Below, in pieces: positions 5,177 to 8,539 of a stretch of DNA of 8,539 nt (position 1 is the first letter of the stretch; each line of letters starts with the position of its first letter). The stretch comes from Cellulomonadaceae bacterium (GTDB taxonomy: Bacteria; Actinomycetota; Actinomycetes; Actinomycetales; Cellulomonadaceae). The notes below the pieces were generated by a model. It was not told the DNA's origin and did not search any database. It saw only the letters and a list, made by a program, of their open reading frames with translations. A program made the translations under genes and the position numbers. The stretch lies in assembly GCA_031282935.1 (NCBI GenBank), contig JAITCS010000042.1, forward strand, positions 1 through 8,539, read 5' to 3'.

Positions 5177-5899
5177 TTGGACCCATTTCAGGTTGGTGCT
5201 ACCGCTCAAAGACCCAGCCGCAGAGATTTCTACCTTCAGGAGGCATATGAACGCGGATTAAGTACGCGAGAGTTGCGGCGCTTCATTGAGCGCAAAGGCT
5301 ATGAGCGTAGGGAGATCGCCAACGCACAACTCGGCGCGGGTTCCTTGGTACCCCGAGATGCTTTCCGCGACCCGTACCTGCTGGACTTCCTCGGGTTGAA
5401 GGATTCATTCTTGGAAAACGATCTTGAAGCAGCAATTCGACGTGAGATGGAAGCCTTTTTGTTGGAGGTGGGCAACGGCTTTGCCTTTATTGACCGCCAA
5501 AAGCGCATGATAATTGACGGCGACGATTATCATCTTGATCTGCTATTTTTCTCTCGACCTTTGCGACGGTTGGTAGCGGTTGAGCTAAAAGTGGGAAAGT
5601 TCCACGCACAATATGAAGGTCAGATGAAGCTCTACCTGAAATGGCTGGATAAGTATGAACGCCGCGCGGGAGAGGAATCGCCAATCGGCCTAATTCTCTG
5701 TACCGAAACTAGCCGTGAGCAAATAGAATTGCTAGAGATGCACAAAGACGGGATAGCGGTTGCCGAATATTGGACTGAATTGCCACCCAAGGCGGAACTC
5801 GAATCCAAGATACAGCTTATCTATCAGCAGGCCCAAGAACGGTTAGCACGGCAAAAAACACCAGAAATCGAACCAACCCGTCGGGGTGCTGCTGAATAG
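5177..5899 (+). CDS. C-terminal PD-(D/E)XK nuclease half of the broken DUF1016 gene
   Basis: This is the open second frame of the pseudogene. It carries the end of the N-terminal domain (RRDFY, STRELR) and the whole nuclease domain. Family-typical segments are FLENDLEAAI, GNGFAFIDRQKRM, HLDLLFFSRPLRRLVAVELKVGKF (with D, E and K as the likely catalytic triad), EGQMKLYLKWLDKYE, PIGLILCTE and GIAVAEYWTELP. The only early start in this frame is TTG 5177, without a ribosome binding site. The AGGAGG at 5239-5244 serves an ATG in the wrong frame. Independent expression is therefore doubtful, though the domain itself shows no damage. Confidence 0.55.
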   Translation: MDPFQVGATAQRPSRRDFYLQEAYERGLSTRELRRFIERKGYERREIANAQLGAGSLVPRDAFRDPYLLDFLGLKDSFLENDLEAAIRREMEAFLLEVGNGFAFIDRQKRMIIDGDDYHLDLLFFSRPLRRLVAVELKVGKFHAQYEGQMKLYLKWLDKYERRAGEESPIGLILCTETSREQIELLEMHKDGIAVAEYWTELPPKAELESKIQLIYQQAQERLARQKTPEIEPTRRGAAE

Positions 5900-6080
5900 G
5901 GTCAATCTCATCGCTCCGAAGTTTGCTGAGTTCAACGCCGAGGGCTCGGCGGGGGGGCGGGGCGAATCATCCATGCGCCACCTTGCTGTGCAACTAAAGC
6001 CGTCCGCGAGCCGGTACACCGTCTTGGCTGCGACTAAGGCATGATACCCACTAATAAAGCAGGTTCGGAAAGGTTGTCAG
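5900..6080. other. 181-bp intergenic region before the BY-kinase
   Basis: It contains a G-rich stretch (seven Gs at 5951-5957, then CGGGG) and the ribosome binding site GGAAAGG at 6067-6073. TTGGCT occurs near 6023, but no well-spaced -10 partner is clear. No terminator for the upstream gene was found. Confidence 0.4.
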
Positions 6081-7646
6081 ATGGAATTAGCGGATTACCT
6101 TAATCTACTCCGCCGTCGGTGGATCAGTGTGGTTGCCATCGCAGCGTTGGCGTTCGCAACGGCGGTCGGGGTCACCCTGATGAGCACCGCAAAATACACC
6201 GCCACCTCACAGGTGTTCGTTTCAGTACGAAGCGATCCGACCACTTCTGAGATGATTCAGGGTGTCACGTATACGCAGCGGGCGGTGCGCACTTATGTGC
6301 AGTTGGTCAACACTCCGCGCGTGTTGGATCCAGTGATTGCCAATCTTGGCCTTTCGGGTGCCCCAGAGGTGCGCGCTGATTCTCCTTTGGACACCTCGCT
6401 GATCAACATCTCGGCAACGAGTGAGTACTCCCAGTTGGCGGCAGATATTGCCAACTCCACGGCCGATTCGTTGGCTGATTTTGTGGCCGAACTTACCGCT
6501 GCTGGCGGTGAGTCGCTGGTGCAACTGACAACAGTGCGGCACGCAGTGGCTCCGTATGCGCCTTCATCTCCGAACGTTTCTTTGAACTTGGCGCTCGGCC
6601 TGCTGGTGGGTGCGGCGCTCGGTTTCGGCTACGCGCTGGTACGCGAGTTGCTGGACACCAAGGTTCGTACGGTTGCAGACATTAACGCCCTAACCGATGC
6701 TTCGGTTATTGGCACCATTCCTTATATTGACGATGCCTCTGACCACCCGCTGATCGTGCAGGAATCGCCGCACTCCTTGCGCCCAGAGGCGTTCCGCCGG
6801 TTGCGCACCAACCTGCAATTCTTGGGTGTGGATGACTCCACGCGCGCGCTCATCGTAACGTCATCGCTGCCTACTGAGGGCAAGTCCTCGACGGCCATCA
6901 ACTTGGCCATCACGTTGGCTCACGCAGGCGCTAAGGTGGCTTTGGTTGATGCGGATTTGCGGCGCCCTTCGGTACACGAATACTTGGGCGTACACGGCAA
7001 GGTTGGTTTGACTACGGTTCTGATTGGCCGTGCCACCCTGGACGATGTGATTCAGCCGTGGGGTAACGGCAACCTCGACATCATTGCGGCCGGGATGCGC
7101 CCGCCGAACCCGTCGGAACTGCTGGGCTCGAACCGCATGAACGATTTGATGACTGAACTCTGCGAACGCTACGACACGGTTATCATTGACTCTTCGCCGC
7201 TGTTACCTGTAACAGACGCGGCTGTGCTGGCCCGCCTCGCGGGTGGCGCAGTGATGGTGGTGGGCGCTGGCACAATCACCAAAGCGCAGCTCGCAGAGGC
7301 TTTCGCCACGCTTTCTCGCGTGGACGCCCCTGTGCTCGGTGTCGTGGTGAACCGCGCCTTGACTCAAGGCTCCAGCGGTTACGGCTACACTTACTACGAG
7401 TACGCCTCGTTGGCTGACAACGCGAACACCAAGAACCAGCGCTCCAAGTTGGACATCAAGGACTTGTCGAACCGTATTCTGCGGCGGCCTTTCGGTGAGG
7501 AAGCCGACGAGAAGAACCTGGCACCAGAACCCACCTCCGATTGGGCTATTGAGAACGATTTGATATTGCCGGATATTGAACCCGGAAACATTGAAGAGTT
7601 CGACTTAGCGGGCGCGGGCGCGGGCGGGGAATCCTCGGCGTTCTAG
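6081..7646 (+). CDS. Wzz-domain/BY-kinase fusion (CpsC-CpsD type exopolysaccharide regulator)
   Basis: A membrane-anchored bacterial tyrosine kinase (521 aa) that regulates polymerisation and export of capsule or exopolysaccharide. The N-terminal Wzz/CpsC-like part has MELADYLNLLRRRW at the start, a first membrane helix (about 15-34), an external domain (35-165) and a second helix (about 167-187). The cytoplasmic kinase has Walker A SSLPTEGKSS (261-270), Walker A' VALVDADLRRP (286-296) and Walker B TVIIDSSP (366-373). The tyrosine cluster YGYTYYEY (434-441) is the autophosphorylation site, which the convergent phosphatase could reset. An 80-residue hydrophilic, acidic tail ending in a GAGAGG stretch follows the cluster, which is longer than in the firmicute CpsD. 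GGAAAGG lies 7 nt before the ATG. No glycosyltransferase or flippase gene is within the window. Confidence 0.92.
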   Translation: MELADYLNLLRRRWISVVAIAALAFATAVGVTLMSTAKYTATSQVFVSVRSDPTTSEMIQGVTYTQRAVRTYVQLVNTPRVLDPVIANLGLSGAPEVRADSPLDTSLINISATSEYSQLAADIANSTADSLADFVAELTAAGGESLVQLTTVRHAVAPYAPSSPNVSLNLALGLLVGAALGFGYALVRELLDTKVRTVADINALTDASVIGTIPYIDDASDHPLIVQESPHSLRPEAFRRLRTNLQFLGVDDSTRALIVTSSLPTEGKSSTAINLAITLAHAGAKVALVDADLRRPSVHEYLGVHGKVGLTTVLIGRATLDDVIQPWGNGNLDIIAAGMRPPNPSELLGSNRMNDLMTELCERYDTVIIDSSPLLPVTDAAVLARLAGGAVMVVGAGTITKAQLAEAFATLSRVDAPVLGVVVNRALTQGSSGYGYTYYEYASLADNANTKNQRSKLDIKDLSNRILRRPFGEEADEKNLAPEPTSDWAIENDLILPDIEPGNIEEFDLAGAGAGGESSAF

Positions 7647-7667
7647 CCACAAATGCGAAACGCGCGG

Positions 7668-7717
7668 CAGGCGGCGGAGTTCAGAACCGAAGAACTTACG
7701 CCGCCTGTGGCAGTTTT
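7668..7717. terminator. Hairpin terminator between the kinase and phosphatase genes
   Basis: CAGGCGGCG (7668-7676) pairs with CGCCGCCTG (7699-7707), continued inward by GTTC/GAAC across a small internal loop. On the plus strand TTTT follows at 7714-7717. The 3' arm overlaps the last codons and stop of the leftward phosphatase gene, so it likely serves the kinase transcript chiefly and may act in both directions. Confidence 0.7.
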
Positions 7718-8322
7718 CGCAAAGCCCGCACTAAGGCCATAGTCTGGTTCTCAATGAGCCGATAAACTTGGGCATAATGCTCAGGCGACAGGCCGTAAGG
7801 GTCTGGGATATCGTACTGTTTGGGACCCCCTGGGATTCTATTGCGCAGGCGGGGTGCCGCCGCGACCACAGTTTTTAGGCGTTGCGCGTCGGTGAGATCG
7901 GGGTTTGCCGGGCTGCTGTTCGCCTGGCCGCTGTTTGCTTGCCCGCTGCTTGGCTCTGCCACACTTTGCGCTAGGAGCACCGCCATCGCCGCCAATTCGC
8001 CCAGCGTAAAAGTCTTGCGCATGGCCAGCGGCTCCCTTTCCAGCACGGTTGCAGTGTGCTTAGTGGAGGCAGTGACCAGCAAATCCAGGCCGGGGATCAT
8101 CAACTCATCAAGAAACTTCGACCGAAAACCTGAGATTTCCTGCGCAGGCACTTCACGCCGCTGCAAATGGGGCACCATCGGCTCCGACACAGGCCAGGCG
8201 GGCAGGCCCCGCACCCCGGCAGAGGAAACCTCGATGGAGGAATCGAGCGCCTGTCGCAGCAACATTTCCATCACGGGGGAGCGGCAAATGTTCCCGGTGC
8301 AAACTGTCATAATGCGGTACAC
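7696..8322 (-). CDS. Low-molecular-weight protein-tyrosine phosphatase (Wzb type)
   Basis: A cytosolic phosphatase expected to remove phosphate from the tyrosine cluster of the neighbouring BY-kinase (208 aa from GTG 8322). The P-loop is CTGNICRS (Cys8 nucleophile, Arg14), and the acid loop is DIPDPYG (about 171-177), with VSSAGVRG (32-39) and GLDLLVTASTKH (78-89) also typical. It is longer than the classical ~150-aa family because of an insertion (about 112-150) containing SGQAN repeats. I prefer GTG 8322 to the TTG at 8328 because the protein then starts VYRIMTVCTGN, matching the family, and TAGTGT lies exactly 6 nt upstream (leaderless). ArsC-type arsenate reductases share the fold, but the kinase neighbour and DPYG loop favour the phosphatase. 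Confidence 0.9.
   Translation of the reverse strand: MYRIMTVCTGNICRSPVMEMLLRQALDSSIEVSSAGVRGLPAWPVSEPMVPHLQRREVPAQEISGFRSKFLDELMIPGLDLLVTASTKHTATVLEREPLAMRKTFTLGELAAMAVLLAQSVAEPSSGQANSGQANSSPANPDLTDAQRLKTVVAAAPRLRNRIPGGPKQYDIPDPYGLSPEHYAQVYRLIENQTMALVRALRKLPQAA
7903..7947 (-). repeat. 15-bp in-frame tandem repeat in the phosphatase gene
   Basis: Three units encode SGQAN, SGQAN and SSPAN. The first two differ only at third codon positions (GGG/GGC, CAA/CAG, GCA/GCG). It lies in the loop insertion before the acid loop. Confidence 0.8.
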
Positions 8323-8328
8323 ACCCAA

Positions 8329-8334
8329 ACACTA
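8329..8334 (-). promoter_or_regulatory. -10 box of the phosphatase gene, leaderless type
   Basis: TAGTGT, six bases, then GTG. There is no Shine-Dalgarno and no clear -35. Confidence 0.45.
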
Positions 8335-8405
8335 CCGCGCCACAACGGCGTGACGCTTTTTGGCGCTCCGGCTGCGCGAATTTCGGTACGCTCGCCGGTT
8401 GTGGC

Positions 8406-8411
8406 TATACT
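8406..8411 (+). promoter_or_regulatory. -10 box of the right-edge gene
   Basis: TATACT is followed by seven bases and the GTG at 8419, with no ribosome binding site, again fitting a leaderless message. The -35 region is unclear. Confidence 0.5.
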
Positions 8412-8418
8412 GGGCCGC

Positions 8419-8539
8419 GTGCAGCACAGTACCGTTTCCCCCATTCAGATTCTGCTAGACAAAGACGAGTTCCCCGGCGTTGTGCGGGTGGCAAGTAAAG
8501 TTGCGAACGACTTTGCGGCGGTGAGCGGGGCGGCAGCCG
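8419..8539 (+). CDS. Partial gene, N-terminus resembling glycosyl hydrolase family 115
   Basis: Forty codons are visible and the frame is open to the right edge. After the GTG the translation reads VQHSTVSPIQILLDKDEF, then PGVVRVASKVANDFAAVSG. The pattern of a short strand, an acidic-FPGV turn and an amphipathic helix ending in VSG/VTG resembles the start of GH115 (xylan alpha-glucuronidase-like) proteins as I remember them. The fragment is too short to show any catalytic residue, so the function is tentative. The GTG is chosen from the TATACT box 7 nt upstream. It is divergent from the phosphatase gene, with about 96 bp between the starts. Confidence 0.5.
   Translation, partial: MQHSTVSPIQILLDKDEFPGVVRVASKVANDFAAVSGAAA

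Larger units (their letters stand above)
4929..5899 (+). pseudogene. Broken DUF1016 / YhcG-like PD-(D/E)XK nuclease gene
   Basis: Two overlapping frames together encode one DUF1016-family protein. The first (start GTG 4929 or ATG 4932, with GGGAG upstream; ends 5261) carries the start of the N-terminal domain: YWKVGGLVGDVI, RADYG, then LSWTHFRLVLPLKDP. The family's conserved middle segment (the part with YGRGF and NLxxMxxF) is missing between YGQQIV and LSWTHF, implying an in-frame loss of roughly 40-50 codons. After LPLKDP the frame becomes nonsense and stops. The proper continuation, RRDFYLQEAYERGLSTRELR, lies in another frame, exactly what loss of one base near 5219-5223 would produce. Intact relatives are restriction-like or genome-maintenance nucleases, often found in accessory regions, but the role here is lost or reduced. 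Confidence 0.8.

Noticed and set aside
5239..5261. Perfect AGGAGG followed by ATG
   Set aside because: The ATG opens a frame of only four residues (MNAD); it is chance within the nuclease coding sequence.
5948..5963. G-tract as a phase-variation switch
   Set aside because: It lies more than 100 bp before the BY-kinase start, outside any recognised coding frame or promoter core, and seven Gs is modest in this composition.

Overview
The window looks like chromosomal DNA of a fairly GC-rich Actinomycetota bacterium. Supporting signs are GTG and TTG starts, TANNNT-type -10 boxes directly upstream of start codons with no Shine-Dalgarno sequence, a sugar-binding lipoprotein of the type common in actinobacteria, and a fused Wzz/BY-kinase polypeptide. 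I cannot place it at genus level. There is no transposase, integrase, CRISPR array or phage gene. Most genes are metabolic or housekeeping, and some are visibly decayed or carry repeats.

Left part (1-2101): a leftward sugar ABC-transporter operon. The lipoprotein binding protein (1102 to 104) overlaps by ATGA the start of a second gene that runs off the left edge and opens with pentapeptide repeats. Divergent from it is an APH(3')-like phosphotransferase (1181-2101) with a Pro/Ser/Gly repeat N-terminus. The two share a 78-bp intergenic region in which the two candidate -10 boxes lie in the arms of an inverted repeat.

Middle (2166-4696): a leftward VOC-fold protein with eroded metal ligands, a rightward tRNA-Arg(CCG), and a leftward pair (aldo/keto reductase then PfkB sugar kinase, 28 bp apart). 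The PfkB gene is noticeably more AT-rich than its surroundings. From 4929 to 5899 lies a broken PD-(D/E)XK nuclease of the DUF1016 (YhcG-like) family. Its C-terminal nuclease domain is well preserved, but the N-terminal domain has an internal deletion and a frameshift.

Right part (6081-8539): a Wzz/BY-kinase exopolysaccharide regulator (6081-7646) converges on a low-molecular-weight protein-tyrosine phosphatase (8322 to 7696), across a hairpin terminator. These are the two halves of a classical tyrosine-phosphorylation switch for capsule or exopolysaccharide synthesis. Divergent from the phosphatase, the start of a gene resembling the GH115 N-terminus runs off the right edge.

Two themes cut across the window. 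Several genes look leaderless (TANNNT box 6-8 nt before ATG or GTG), while others have clear ribosome binding sites. Short in-frame tandem repeats (15- or 18/36-bp periods) are embedded in three unrelated proteins, with mostly synonymous differences in two of them. I found no clearly new multi-gene system. The repeats, the overlapping divergent promoters and the decayed nuclease are the most unusual features.
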